The notes under the pieces were generated by a model, which was not told where the DNA came from, did no database searches, and was given only the letters and a program-made list of their open reading frames with translations. The position numbers and the translations under genes are program-made. Shown piece after piece: positions 28,790-39,163 of a stretch of 64,000 nucleotides of DNA. Origin of the DNA: an uncultured Maribacter sp. (GTDB lineage Bacteria; Bacteroidota; Bacteroidia; Flavobacteriales; Flavobacteriaceae); contig CANLTE010000001.1 in NCBI GenBank assembly GCA_947493885.1, forward strand, positions 124,001 through 188,000, in the 5' to 3' direction. How positions within the stretch are numbered: position 1 is the first letter of the stretch; each line of letters begins with the position of its first letter.

Positions 28790-30040
28790 TTACTGTAATT
28801 GCAATGTGCTTATTAGTTTTATACTATCCGATAAATACTGATATTGATATAAAACTCCATCACCTACCATCAATAAACTTTCTTCTAATGGAATAACATC
28901 AAAAGTATTTATGTCCTTAAAATGATTTAAACGCTGCAAATCTTCAACATTTGTTTTATTATAGACTTTAAGCCCCGAATCTCCATCGCAAACAAAAAGT
29001 TTTTCATCTTTTATTCCTAATCCATACGGACTATCCATTGGATAACTCACTATTAATTTAGGTCTTTCAATATCAGAAATATCAATAATAAAAAGTCCAC
29101 TTTCTGTAGCGCCACATTCATTACCTCCTCGAAGTGTTACATAAGCATATTTATCATCCACTACTACTGGATCGCACGCTGTTCCATGTTCAAATTCAGA
29201 AACAAATACGGGCGTGGCTGGAGCAGAGATATCGTAAATATACATTCCACGCATACTGCCTAAAAACAGGTATTCTCCTTTATTAAAAATGGTTTCGATA
29301 TCAAACCCAGCGTAAACATCTTCTAAATCTTTTGGATTTGTTAAATCTTGAATATCAAACACATTAATATGGTGGCTGTCTACGGCGTACAAATAATCTT
29401 CCACAATTTTAAAGCGAGCTAAAGAACCTCCCTGACCAACAGTAGAAGCATCACTGTTGGCTAATTCAGCCGCAAAAATCACATCTCTATCAAATCGCGT
29501 ATTAAATTCTTCGACAGATCTTCGTTCAGTAGCTGTTTTCCAACCTACAATAATATCTTTCTCATAATCAATCTCTCCATATTCATGAAAATCCGCCTGG
29601 GCGAAAACCACATAATTTCTAAGCACATTTTCCATACGTTGCACTTCTTTAATATTTTGAATATCAGAAATATCAAGCACAATAAGATCCATTATACTAT
29701 CTGCGTATAAATAATCATCTTTAATGGAAATATCTACATTACCTGGAATTTTAATAAAAGCTATTTTGTTTGGAGAAACTGGGTTGCTATTATCTATAAC
29801 ATGAATACCCTGATATTTATCGTTAACAAAAATATAATTTTTATAAGCGTAAATTTTTCCTGACTCATCAATTGGTTTAGGAGCAATAATTGATGTTGTG
29901 CTTTTGAAGTCTTCTTTTGAAATTGTAATTGGCTTAGCGACTAAATAATCAGCAAATTCACCAGACTCCTCTTTATCCTTCTCACAGGAAACAAAGGCTA
30001 TAGAAATAATAGTCAATATTAAAATTATTTTCTTTTCCAT
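28790..30040 (-). CDS. LVIVD-repeat beta-propeller lipoprotein
   Basis: The start is set at the ATG at 30040, which gives a lipoprotein signal (MEKKIILILTIISIAFVSC, Cys19). The longer frame begins with TTG at 30064 and adds 8 non-signal residues. The 416-residue protein contains repeated phrases of the LVIVD type (DLIVLDISDIQNIKEV, INVFDIQDLTNPKDLED, GLFIIDISDIERPKLIVS, GMYIYDISAPATPVFVSE), each a propeller blade. Such lipoproteins are exported in Bacteroidetes and their function is unknown. It stands alone between topA and a membrane protein gene. Confidence 0.83.
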   Translation of the reverse strand: MEKKIILILTIISIAFVSCEKDKEESGEFADYLVAKPITISKEDFKSTTSIIAPKPIDESGKIYAYKNYIFVNDKYQGIHVIDNSNPVSPNKIAFIKIPGNVDISIKDDYLYADSIMDLIVLDISDIQNIKEVQRMENVLRNYVVFAQADFHEYGEIDYEKDIIVGWKTATERRSVEEFNTRFDRDVIFAAELANSDASTVGQGGSLARFKIVEDYLYAVDSHHINVFDIQDLTNPKDLEDVYAGFDIETIFNKGEYLFLGSMRGMYIYDISAPATPVFVSEFEHGTACDPVVVDDKYAYVTLRGGNECGATESGLFIIDISDIERPKLIVSYPMDSPYGLGIKDEKLFVCDGDSGLKVYNKTNVEDLQRLNHFKDINTFDVIPLEESLLMVGDGVLYQYQYLSDSIKLISTLQLQ

Positions 30041-30131
30041 CTTTTGGTTATTTTTAAGTTGCAATTTTATTAGTAGATACAGAAAATCAGATTCTGTTGC
30101 GTTACTTTATAAAAATTACCCTTAAAAAACC

Positions 30132-30857
30132 TTAAATTTCTTCCTGAAATCCTATTGCATCTTTATACATAAAATAAACAGGAATCCTTGCTAACATTGC
30201 TGTAAAGAAAACACCAATAAAACATAATATTATTCCTAGTTCAGCTATAATTCCCATTAAAAAAATTAGCCCAAAAATTACCAACCAATTTTTATTCCCC
30301 AAATTAAACGAGGATTTCACAAGCTCCATGGGCTCCATTTCCTCATTAAACGCAAAAAATGCAGGTATTAAAGACAATGGCACGACCATATATATTATCC
30401 CAATACCACATGCTAGTATTCCTAAAATTGCCAAGCCTAATGAAATTAATGACAATTTCAACAACTTAATGAAAAACGGTTTTTTAAAATAATAAAAATA
30501 TTGATCTTGCGATGCCCCTTGTAAATCTTGCTGTTTACATATTCGTAAAAAAGCAGCATTAAAAGCTGTTGTCACTGCCACTACGAACACTAATATTATA
30601 GGGTATAAAATAGCAGCGATACCCACAAAAGCAGGACCTAACTCGCAAGCATCAATATCCATATCCTCAACTCCAAACATAAGCATAGGAACATACATTA
30701 TCGCATAAATTGGAAGTATAACAACTATAGACAGCAACACAACCACAAAACCTTGAAGCCACACCTTTTTAAACAACTCAAATGACCTATTAAATATTGA
30801 CCCAAAATCCAAATGATTACTCTCTTCTATTTTACTTGAAACCGAATTAAAATCCAT
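30132..30857 (-). CDS. Multi-pass membrane protein of unknown function
   Basis: The 241-residue protein has a soluble N-terminus (FGSIFNRSFELFKKVW) followed by about four to five hydrophobic spans (about 31-55, 75-97, 125-150, 185-215). Members of this Bacteroidetes group are often labelled beta-carotene 15,15'-monooxygenase, for which nothing in the sequence gives support. The start LDFGSIFNRSFELFKK resembles the glycerophosphodiesterase-membrane/DUF975-type family. It is divergent from miaB. Function unknown. Confidence 0.7.
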   Translation of the reverse strand: MDFNSVSSKIEESNHLDFGSIFNRSFELFKKVWLQGFVVVLLSIVVILPIYAIMYVPMLMFGVEDMDIDACELGPAFVGIAAILYPIILVFVVAVTTAFNAAFLRICKQQDLQGASQDQYFYYFKKPFFIKLLKLSLISLGLAILGILACGIGIIYMVVPLSLIPAFFAFNEEMEPMELVKSSFNLGNKNWLVIFGLIFLMGIIAELGIILCFIGVFFTAMLARIPVYFMYKDAIGFQEEI

Positions 30858-30924
30858 TTATTTTTATTTGAATTAATTAACAAACCTCACAAACGCTAAA
30901 ATAGTATTAAAAAACGCTGTCATA

Positions 30925-30955
30925 TTGTCATGATTTTAATATTATGCTATCTTTG
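30925..30955 (+). promoter_or_regulatory. Bacteroidetes-type promoter of miaB
   Basis: TTG at 30925-30927 and a perfect TATCTTTG at 30948-30955 are separated by 20 bases. The start site would be near 30962, giving a leader of about 30 nt to the miaB ATG. This is the clearest consensus promoter in the window. Confidence 0.75.
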
Positions 30956-30993
30956 CAGACTCCCTATACACTAGGGGTAATATTACTCAACGC

Positions 30994-32439
30994 ATGGAAA
31001 AAACAATTGACGAGTCCTTACAAGGTACAAGTCTTTCAATAGAAAAAAAAGAAAACAATAAGCGAAAACTGTATATTGAGAGTTATGGCTGCGCCATGAA
31101 TTTTTCTGATAGTGAAATTGTTGCATCTATTTTAGCTAATGAAGGTTTTAACACCACACAAGAGCTGGAAAATGCTGATTTAGTTTTGGTAAATACCTGC
31201 TCTATAAGAGACAAAGCTGAACAAACCGTTCGTAAACGCTTGGAAAAGTTTAATGCCGTTAAAAAACATAGACCGCATTTAAAAGTTGGTGTTTTAGGTT
31301 GCATGGCAGAACGCTTAAAAACACAATTACTGGAAGAAGAGAAAATTGTGGACATGGTAGTTGGCCCAGATGCCTACAAAGATTTACCGAACCTTATTCA
31401 AGAAGTTGATGATGGACATAATGCAGTAAACGTGCTACTTTCAAAAGAAGAAACCTATGGTGATATTTCACCTGTTAGAATAAATACTAATGGCATCACT
31501 GCCTTTGTATCTATTACAAGAGGTTGTGATAACATGTGTACATTTTGTGTAGTGCCTTTTACTCGAGGAAGAGAACGTAGCAGAGACACACAATCTATTT
31601 TAAAAGAAATAGACGAATTATGGGATAAAGGTTTTAAAGAAATTACACTATTAGGACAAAATGTAGATAGTTATTTATGGTATGGTGGCGGACTTAAAAA
31701 AGATTTTGAAAAAGCTAGCGACATGCAAAAAGCTACAGCAGTGTCTTTTTCAAATCTTTTAGAAATGGTCGCAAAAGCACAACCTAAAATGCGCATTCGG
31801 TTTTCCACTTCTAATCCACAGGATATGACGCTAGATGTGGTAAAAACCATGGCAAAATATGATAACATTTGCAACTACATTCATCTGCCAGTACAAAGTG
31901 GAAGCAACCGTATTTTAAAGGAAATGAACAGATTGCATACTCGTGAAGAGTATATTGAACTCATTAAAAACATTCGAGAAATTATTCCAGATTGTTCCAT
32001 TTCTCAAGATATGATTTCAGGTTTTCCAACAGAAACCGAAGAAGACCATAAAGATACTTTAGCACTTTTAGAAGAGGTAAAATACGATTTTGGTTATATG
32101 TATGCATATTCAGAAAGACCTGGAACTATGGCCGAACGAAAAATGAAAGATGATGTTCCATTAGAAACCAAAAAAAGACGTCTAGCCGAAATTATAGCAT
32201 TACAAAGAGAAAATGGTAAGTTCAGAACCCAAAGACATGTAGGCAAAGTGCAAGAAATATTGATTGAAGGCACCTCGAAAAAATCTAAAGACCACTGGAT
32301 GGGTCGAAACGGTCAATACAGTGTTGCCGTTTTTCCTAAGGAAAACTATAAAATCGGTGACTTTGTTAATGTAAAAATAGAAAGCTGTACTTCAGCTACA
32401 CTTATTGGAACAGCAGTAGGTTTAAGTGATAATAATTAA
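30994..32439 (+). CDS. miaB: tRNA-2-methylthio-N6-dimethylallyladenosine synthase MiaB
   Basis: The 481-residue radical-SAM methylthiotransferase has the N-terminal UPF0004 cysteines (Cys33, Cys69, Cys103) for the auxiliary cluster. The radical-SAM motif is GCDNMCTFC (Cys178, Cys182, Cys185), and a C-terminal TRAM domain (about 410-475) follows. It adds the ms2 group to i6A37 in tRNAs that read UNN codons. It opens a same-strand run through groEL that is well known in flavobacteria. Confidence 0.96.
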   Translation: MEKTIDESLQGTSLSIEKKENNKRKLYIESYGCAMNFSDSEIVASILANEGFNTTQELENADLVLVNTCSIRDKAEQTVRKRLEKFNAVKKHRPHLKVGVLGCMAERLKTQLLEEEKIVDMVVGPDAYKDLPNLIQEVDDGHNAVNVLLSKEETYGDISPVRINTNGITAFVSITRGCDNMCTFCVVPFTRGRERSRDTQSILKEIDELWDKGFKEITLLGQNVDSYLWYGGGLKKDFEKASDMQKATAVSFSNLLEMVAKAQPKMRIRFSTSNPQDMTLDVVKTMAKYDNICNYIHLPVQSGSNRILKEMNRLHTREEYIELIKNIREIIPDCSISQDMISGFPTETEEDHKDTLALLEEVKYDFGYMYAYSERPGTMAERKMKDDVPLETKKRRLAEIIALQRENGKFRTQRHVGKVQEILIEGTSKKSKDHWMGRNGQYSVAVFPKENYKIGDFVNVKIESCTSATLIGTAVGLSDNN

Positions 32440-32512
32440 TAAACATCAGTTTTTGTAAGAATTTGCGTTATCATTAAGAAATAATTAAAAACTTACAACC
32501 AAACCTATTAAC

Positions 32513-33436
32513 ATGAAAAACACAACATTATCACTTCTATTTTTATTTCTATTAGCTTCTTGTAGTAAAAATGAGACTACTTCTGATGATTTAAAAGACC
32601 AGATAGACCAAAAAGACAAATTAACTTTAAGTAGCTATGATTTAACATTCTTCCCTTCCACAAATAAAGTCGCCAATGAATTTGAGAATGGAAAATGGAC
32701 AAAATCTTTCAAAAACGATATCTTAATTGGCGAATATGAATATGACGATAAAGATAGAATGACAACATACACTGTATATAGTGAATCTACAGGAGCTCTA
32801 CAGGAGACTTATACATTTAATTATAATGAAAATGATGTAATAACCTCCATGGACTTAGATTATAAAAATAACTTTTTAGGCATTACAACCTATAGCGAAG
32901 TACTAAACTATGACGGAAATATTATCACTACTACAGCACCAAAAACAGCTATTGAGGAATACGATATTATAATCACTTTAAATAGCGACAGTAAATTAGA
33001 AAAATTTGAACAATACGAAGAAGGCGATGACGGAGACAAGTTAGTATTGAAAGCTGATTTTAAATATGACGACAATAAAAATTGTTCAGAAGTAATTTTA
33101 ACCGCTTTAGATTTTAACGATAACCAAGTATCAAATTCCTATAAGTATAACTATGATGATAAAGCAAATCCGTTGTTTGATTATTATAGTAAATATTATT
33201 TAAACACTATATTATTAAACAGTAAAACTAATGGATTAGGATTTTCTTTGGGAACAAGTATTATAAGAACTCTTGGTCCTAACAATATTACCACCACAGA
33301 ATACCCAAACATTTTTCCAGAAAGCGCTCAATTTTTCTTTGAATATGATTACAACGATAGCGGGTATCCTATTGAAGGTAGAACTAAAAACAAAGTGACA
33401 GAGGAAAACTCAGTGGTAGCTGATTTTTACTATTAA
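32513..33436 (+). CDS. Lineage-specific lipoprotein with repeated Y-x-Y-D motifs
   Basis: The 307-residue protein has a lipoprotein signal (LFLFLLASC, Cys17). The body is beta-rich and has repeated phrases such as YEYDDKDRMTTYTV, FKYDDNKNCSEVIL, YKYNYDDKANPLFD and FEYDYNDSGYPIEG. These resemble YD-repeat or DUF4595-type modules of Bacteroidetes lipoproteins. It sits between miaB and the sigma-54-activator gene in an otherwise housekeeping block, so it looks like a lineage-specific insertion. Function unknown. Confidence 0.78.
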   Translation: MKNTTLSLLFLFLLASCSKNETTSDDLKDQIDQKDKLTLSSYDLTFFPSTNKVANEFENGKWTKSFKNDILIGEYEYDDKDRMTTYTVYSESTGALQETYTFNYNENDVITSMDLDYKNNFLGITTYSEVLNYDGNIITTTAPKTAIEEYDIIITLNSDSKLEKFEQYEEGDDGDKLVLKADFKYDDNKNCSEVILTALDFNDNQVSNSYKYNYDDKANPLFDYYSKYYLNTILLNSKTNGLGFSLGTSIIRTLGPNNITTTEYPNIFPESAQFFFEYDYNDSGYPIEGRTKNKVTEENSVVADFYY

Positions 33437-33480
33437 CACAAAAACAAAACCTCCTGAGAACAGGTTTTAAAAAAAACTAT

Positions 33481-34752
33481 ATGGAATCTATTCAATCTAT
33501 AAAACAACGTTTCGAAATCATAGGTAATGACGTTAAACTTAATAGGTCTATAGAAAAAGCCATTCAAGTTGCTCCAACCGATATTTCTGTGCTTGTTACT
33601 GGTGAAAGTGGTGTTGGTAAAGAATCTATTCCTAAAATAATTCACTCGTTATCCCATAGAAAACATGCTAAATATATTGCTGTAAACTGTGGTGCAATTC
33701 CCGAGGGAACTATTGACAGTGAACTTTTTGGACATGAAAAAGGAGCCTTTACAGGTGCAACAACAACCCGAAGTGGTTATTTTGAAGTTGCCGACGGGGG
33801 AACTATTTTTCTAGATGAAGTAGGAGAACTTCCACTAACCACACAAGTACGTTTATTACGTGTTCTTGAAAACGGAGAATTTTTAAAAGTAGGCTCTTCA
33901 CAAGTACAAAAAACCAATGTTCGTATTGTAGCTGCCACAAACGTTAACATGTTTGATGCAATTAAGAAAGAAAAGTTTCGAGAAGATTTATATTACAGAC
34001 TTAGTACTGTTGAGATAAACATTCCTCCCTTAAGAGAGCGGCAGAATGATATTCACTTGTTATTCAGAAAATTTGCTTCTGATTTTGGACAGAAATATAA
34101 AATGCCCACAATACGATTAGATGATAATGCTGTTCAATTACTTTTAAAATACAGGTGGCCTGGTAATATTAGACAACTAAGAAATATTGCAGAACAAGTC
34201 TCCGTTCTGGAAGAGCAACGAAATATTTCAATTTCCACATTAAACGGATACCTGCCTAACGCAAGTCAGACCAATTTACCAGCAGTAGTAGGTGGCGAAA
34301 AAAGCGAAAGCGATTTTAGCACCGAACGTGAAATTCTTTACAAGGTGCTTTTTGATATGAAAGGTGATTTAAATGACCTTAAAAAACTTACCATGGAACT
34401 TTTAAAGAATAACGACTCACAGAAAGTGCAAGAGGAAAATGAGCATTTAATTCAAAAAATATATGGTTCTGAAGATGCAGAGCTACCCGTTGAAGAAGAA
34501 AAGACAACAAGTGTTCTTCAGTTACCAGAACCACATGTTGAAACTGGGCAAACGGTAATTAGTAAAAAGGAAGACTTGTATTATTTTGCTGAAGAAATTG
34601 AAGAAGAAGAAACCCTATCTTTACAAGAGAAAGAAATTGAGCTTATTAAAAAATCTCTTGAAAGAAACAGAGGCAAGCGAAAAGCAGCAGCTACAGAATT
34701 AGGCATATCTGAACGTACTTTATATAGAAAAATTAAGCAGTACGATTTGTAA
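33481..34752 (+). CDS. Sigma-54-interacting transcriptional regulator, no receiver domain
   Basis: The 423-residue protein begins almost directly with the AAA+ sigma-54 interaction domain. It has Walker A GESGVGKES (41-49), the GAFTGA loop (88-93) that contacts RpoN, Walker B GGTIFLDEVGELP and RLREVL-type sensors (RVLENGEFLKVGS). A linker follows, then a C-terminal Fis-type helix-turn-helix (KRKAAATELGISERTLYRKI, about 399-418). There is no N-terminal receiver or sensor domain, so it may act constitutively or be controlled by another protein. It lies at the head of lptE-TPR-secG, the order seen in many Flavobacteriaceae. Confidence 0.93.
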   Translation: MESIQSIKQRFEIIGNDVKLNRSIEKAIQVAPTDISVLVTGESGVGKESIPKIIHSLSHRKHAKYIAVNCGAIPEGTIDSELFGHEKGAFTGATTTRSGYFEVADGGTIFLDEVGELPLTTQVRLLRVLENGEFLKVGSSQVQKTNVRIVAATNVNMFDAIKKEKFREDLYYRLSTVEINIPPLRERQNDIHLLFRKFASDFGQKYKMPTIRLDDNAVQLLLKYRWPGNIRQLRNIAEQVSVLEEQRNISISTLNGYLPNASQTNLPAVVGGEKSESDFSTEREILYKVLFDMKGDLNDLKKLTMELLKNNDSQKVQEENEHLIQKIYGSEDAELPVEEEKTTSVLQLPEPHVETGQTVISKKEDLYYFAEEIEEEETLSLQEKEIELIKKSLERNRGKRKAAATELGISERTLYRKIKQYDL

Positions 34753-34785
34753 AATATCGCTTTGCATTTTAAATTAAATACTAGA

Positions 34786-35307
34786 ATGAAAAACAACATT
34801 TTAAAAATTACAATCCTAATATTAATAACAACACTGCAGGGTTGTGGTATATATAATTTTACTGGAGGTAATGTTGGCGCTGCTACCTCTTTTCAAGTAA
34901 ATTATTTTCAAAATTACGCATCACAAAATCCAGGTTCTACTTTTCAACCCGGAATGGATCGTGATTTTACACTTGCCTTACAAGATCGTATTCTAAACCA
35001 AAGTAGTTTAGACCTCGTTAATAATGGCAATGCTGATTTACTTTATGAAGGAGAAATCACTGAATATAGAGTTTCACCAACTACAGCAACAGCAAGTCAA
35101 ACTGCTGCTCAAAACCGCTTAACCGTTAGAGTTAAAGTTCGCTTTTATAATAATGTGGAAGAGGACAAAGACTTTGAACAAAACTTTTCGTTCTTTTACG
35201 ATTATCCTGCGATAAGTCAACTATCTTCTGTAAGGTCGGAGGCTCACGAAATTATTTTTGAACGAATTACGCAAGATATTTTTAATGCTTCTTTAGCCGA
35301 CTGGTAA
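34786..35307 (+). CDS. lptE: LPS-assembly lipoprotein LptE
   Basis: The start is set at the ATG at 34786; a TTG at 34762 would add 8 residues ahead of the lipoprotein signal (ILILITTLQGC, Cys20). The 173-residue protein has the Bacteroidetes LptE pattern CGIYNFTGGNV and a body including LALQDRILNQSSLDLV, LLYEGEITEYRVSPTT and RLTVRVKVRFYN. LptE plugs the LptD barrel and aids LPS export to the outer membrane. It is 33 bases after the regulator gene and 4 bases before the TPR-like gene. Confidence 0.88.
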   Translation: MKNNILKITILILITTLQGCGIYNFTGGNVGAATSFQVNYFQNYASQNPGSTFQPGMDRDFTLALQDRILNQSSLDLVNNGNADLLYEGEITEYRVSPTTATASQTAAQNRLTVRVKVRFYNNVEEDKDFEQNFSFFYDYPAISQLSSVRSEAHEIIFERITQDIFNASLADW

Positions 35308-35311
35308 AATA

Positions 35312-36178
35312 ATGAATGTACAAGACTTTACATATCTTTTGCAAAACCCAGACAAGGTTGTAAACCCTGTTCAAACTAATCAGCTGGAAGATGTTCTTGA
35401 AGAATACCCGTATTTTCAAGCCGCAAGGGCTCTACACTTAAAGGGGCTAAAAAACCTTAATAGCTTTAAATACAATAACGCTCTTAAAGTCACAGCCGCC
35501 TATTGCGCTGATAGGGATATCCTTTTTAACTTTATAACATCAGAAAATTTTTTAAGAACTTCAGCAACAGAACATATTGAACTTAGAGATTTTGAGGTTC
35601 ACGCTGAAGAAATAAAAGCCCCTATAAAAAAAGAGGTTCCGTTAATCGAAGACTCCGAAGACAAACCTCTTCCACAAGATAATAAGGATGCAGAACATAT
35701 TTTAGACCCTGGTTTATTTAAATCAAAAGAACAAAATATTGATAAAAAGACCGATTCTGATGTAAAAATTGTTTCAGGAAGTCCGTTGCCTTTTGACAAA
35801 AAAGAAAAATTTTCATTTTCCGAATGGCTTAATTTAACCTCAGCTACTCCTATAAAGAGGAATTCCAACAAGGAAACAAAAAAGATTGAAGATTCTGCTA
35901 AAAAGAAAAAATTTGATCGTATCGATAAATTTATCTCTGAAAACCCTAAAATAATCCCAAAAGCAGATTTAACTGAAAAAATAGATATTTCAAGCTCATC
36001 TAAAATCAATAAAAATGAGCTAATGACTGAAACTTTGGCAAAGGTTTATCTCGAACAGAAAAAGTACAAAAAAGCCATTCAGTCCTACAAAATTTTAAGT
36101 TTGAAATATCCAGAAAAAAGTGGTTTCTTTGCAGACCAAATTAAGGCGATAGAAAAAATACAACAAGACAATACCTAA
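35312..36178 (+). CDS. TPR-like protein of the lptE-secG block
   Basis: The 288-residue protein has an N-terminal helical part (LEDVLEEYPYFQAARALHLKGLKNL) and a charged, Lys/Glu/Asp-rich low-complexity middle (about 95-235). A final TPR-like hairpin follows (ETLAKVYLEQKKYKKAIQSYKILSLKYP, two phrases, about 246-272). It has no signal peptide, so it should be cytoplasmic. Members of this family are fixed between lptE and secG in flavobacteria. The specific role is not known. Confidence 0.78.
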   Translation: MNVQDFTYLLQNPDKVVNPVQTNQLEDVLEEYPYFQAARALHLKGLKNLNSFKYNNALKVTAAYCADRDILFNFITSENFLRTSATEHIELRDFEVHAEEIKAPIKKEVPLIEDSEDKPLPQDNKDAEHILDPGLFKSKEQNIDKKTDSDVKIVSGSPLPFDKKEKFSFSEWLNLTSATPIKRNSNKETKKIEDSAKKKKFDRIDKFISENPKIIPKADLTEKIDISSSSKINKNELMTETLAKVYLEQKKYKKAIQSYKILSLKYPEKSGFFADQIKAIEKIQQDNT

Positions 36179-36183
36179 ATATA

Positions 36184-36543
36184 ATGAGTACATTTTCAAT
36201 ATTTTTAATCTTAATCATCATAGTATGCTTTTTACTTGTACTAGTGATAATGGTACAAAACCCTAAAGGCGGTGGATTATCATCTTCTTTTGGAGGAGGA
36301 GGTAACCAAGTAATTGGTGGTGTAAAGAAAACGGGAGACTTTTTAGATAAAAGTACATGGATTTTATCAGGGTTTTTAGTGGTGCTAATCTTAGCGTCTA
36401 ATATTGCGTTAAAAGGAGACTTTGGAAATTCAGACTCAAAAATATTACAAGGTGATGATATTGAAACAGTTGTTCCTGACGAAGTTCCAGATACAACACC
36501 TGACACTCCAGTTTCCACTGATGAAACTGACACTACAGAATAA
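36184..36543 (+). CDS. secG: Preprotein translocase subunit SecG
   Basis: The 119-residue protein has the SecG pattern: an N-terminal span (about 3-22), the loop MVQNPKGGGLSSSFGGGG (about 23-40) and a second span (about 56-78). The C-terminal tail, rich in Asp/Thr/Pro, is a Bacteroidetes extension. It assists SecYE in protein export. It is 5 bases after the TPR-like gene and is followed by a strong terminator. Confidence 0.93.
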   Translation: MSTFSIFLILIIIVCFLLVLVIMVQNPKGGGLSSSFGGGGNQVIGGVKKTGDFLDKSTWILSGFLVVLILASNIALKGDFGNSDSKILQGDDIETVVPDEVPDTTPDTPVSTDETDTTE

Positions 36544-36565
36544 AACAAAGACAGAAAAAATATAC

Positions 36566-36606
36566 AAAATGCCAGCCTGAATGACAAGCTGGCATTTTTG
36601 ATTTTT
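36566..36606 (+). terminator. Rho-independent terminator after secG
   Basis: AAAATGCCAGC (36566-36576) and its complement GCTGGCATTTT (36588-36598) form an 11-bp stem followed by a T-rich run. It separates the secG transcript from the groES promoter. Confidence 0.85.
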
Positions 36607-36611
36607 ACAAT

Positions 36612-36641
36612 TTGTCAGTTTTTTAAAATGGCATAATTTCT
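36612..36641 (+). promoter_or_regulatory. Candidate groESL promoter
   Basis: TTG at 36612-36614 and TAATTTCT at 36634-36641 (6 of 8 consensus positions loosely) are 19 bases apart, about 47 bases before groES. No CIRCE-type inverted repeat was recognised, so heat-shock control is not evident from the sequence. Confidence 0.4.
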
Positions 36642-36688
36642 GTCTAGTGTAATCAAGAAATATTAAAAAATAATTAAAAATTAATACT

Positions 36689-36967
36689 ATGGCTAAACTT
36701 AGCATTAAACCACTAGCAGATAGGGTCCTTATTGAGCCTATGGCAGCAGAAACGCAAACTGCATCTGGTATATACATTCCAGATACTGCAAAAGAAAAAC
36801 CTCAAAAAGGAAAAGTTGTTGCCGTTGGCCCAGGTACAAAAGATGAAAAAGTAACCGTAAAAGTTGGAGACTCTGTACTTTATGGAAAATATGCTGGCAC
36901 CGAACTAAAATTAGAAGGTACTGATTACTTAATCATGCGTGAGAGCGATATTTTGGCAATTGTTTAA
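36689..36967 (+). CDS. groES: Co-chaperonin GroES
   Basis: The 92-residue protein has the full Cpn10 fold: [22 protein letters not shown], the mobile-loop region, [16 protein letters not shown] and [17 protein letters not shown]. It caps GroEL. It is separated from groEL by 467 bases that hold an extra gene. Confidence 0.97.
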   Translation: MAKLSIKPLADRVLIEPMAAETQTASGIYIPDTAKEKPQKGKVVAVGPGTKDEKVTVKVGDSVLYGKYAGTELKLEGTDYLIMRESDILAIV

Positions 36968-37012
36968 GTACAAACGCAATAAGCCAAATGCTTTAGACAC
37001 TAACAAGACCAA

Positions 37013-37363
37013 GTGAGAGATTTTAAGAAATATGATATTTGGAAAATAAGCCACAAGTTAACACTTTCGGTTTATGAAATTACCAAACTATTTCCTAAAG
37101 ATGAGCAATACGGTCTTACTTCCCAACTAAGAAGAGCAAGTTCTTCAATCCCTACTAATATTAGTGAAGGTTGCGGAAGAGATAGCGATGCAGAGTTTAA
37201 TAGGTTTTTAACAATAGCTATGGGTTCTGCTTCTGAAGTTGAATATCTTTTATTACTAAGTAAAGAATTAGAATATATAAACACTGATTCATTTGACACA
37301 CTTAACAAAAATGTCAATCTTGTAAAAAAGAAAGTTTACTCGTTAAAACAAAAATTAAATTAA
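37013..37363 (+). CDS. Four-helix-bundle protein (23S rRNA IVS / Avd-like family)
   Basis: The 116-residue protein fits the S23/IVP four-helix-bundle family: DIWKISHKLTLSVYEITKLFP, YGLTSQLRRASSSIPTNISEG (the family signature region), FNRFLTIAMGSASEVEYLL and a final helix. An in-frame stop at 37001 precedes a GTG at 37013, and no earlier ATG exists, so GTG is the start. Relatives are encoded in intervening sequences of 23S rRNA and as the accessory protein Avd of diversity-generating retroelements. Many are stand-alone in Bacteroidetes. Here it lies between groES and groEL, which is unusual. No reverse transcriptase is in the window. Confidence 0.88.
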   Translation: MRDFKKYDIWKISHKLTLSVYEITKLFPKDEQYGLTSQLRRASSSIPTNISEGCGRDSDAEFNRFLTIAMGSASEVEYLLLLSKELEYINTDSFDTLNKNVNLVKKKVYSLKQKLN

Positions 37364-37419
37364 AAACAATAATTGGTGAATGGCATATTATCAAAGCTTT
37401 TTTAGCTTAAAGCCAATAG

Positions 37420-39069
<1,650 letters not shown>

Positions 39070-39096
39070 TCTAAACACAGGCTACACATCTAAATA

Positions 39097-39135
39097 AAAA
39101 CCCCTTCTAAGCAAACTTTGCTTAGAAGGGGTTTT
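39097..39135. terminator. Strong bidirectional terminator between groEL and DUF3179
   Basis: AAAACCCCTTCTAAGC (39097-39112) and its complement (39120-39135) enclose a 7-nt loop, with A/T runs on both sides. It serves both convergent transcripts. Confidence 0.88.
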
Positions 39136-39163
39136 ACTTTTACATTATTACTTAAGCCCCTTG

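Noticed and set aside
30041-30064. TTG start for the LVIVD lipoprotein
   Set aside because: The ATG at 30040 starts the lipoprotein signal directly.
33446-33468. Hairpin between the YxYD lipoprotein and the sigma-54 regulator gene
   Set aside because: The stem is only about 7 bp and is followed by A, not T, on the coding strand, so it is not a convincing terminator.
34762-34785. TTG start for lptE
   Set aside because: The ATG at 34786 starts the lipoprotein signal directly.
36445-36777. Minus-strand open frame of 110 codons across the secG end and groES start
   Set aside because: It runs through a terminator and two genes in other frames and has no family resemblance.
37013-37363. Diversity-generating retroelement around the Avd-like protein
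   Set aside because: No reverse transcriptase, template repeat or variable repeat is in the window, so a complete DGR is not supported.
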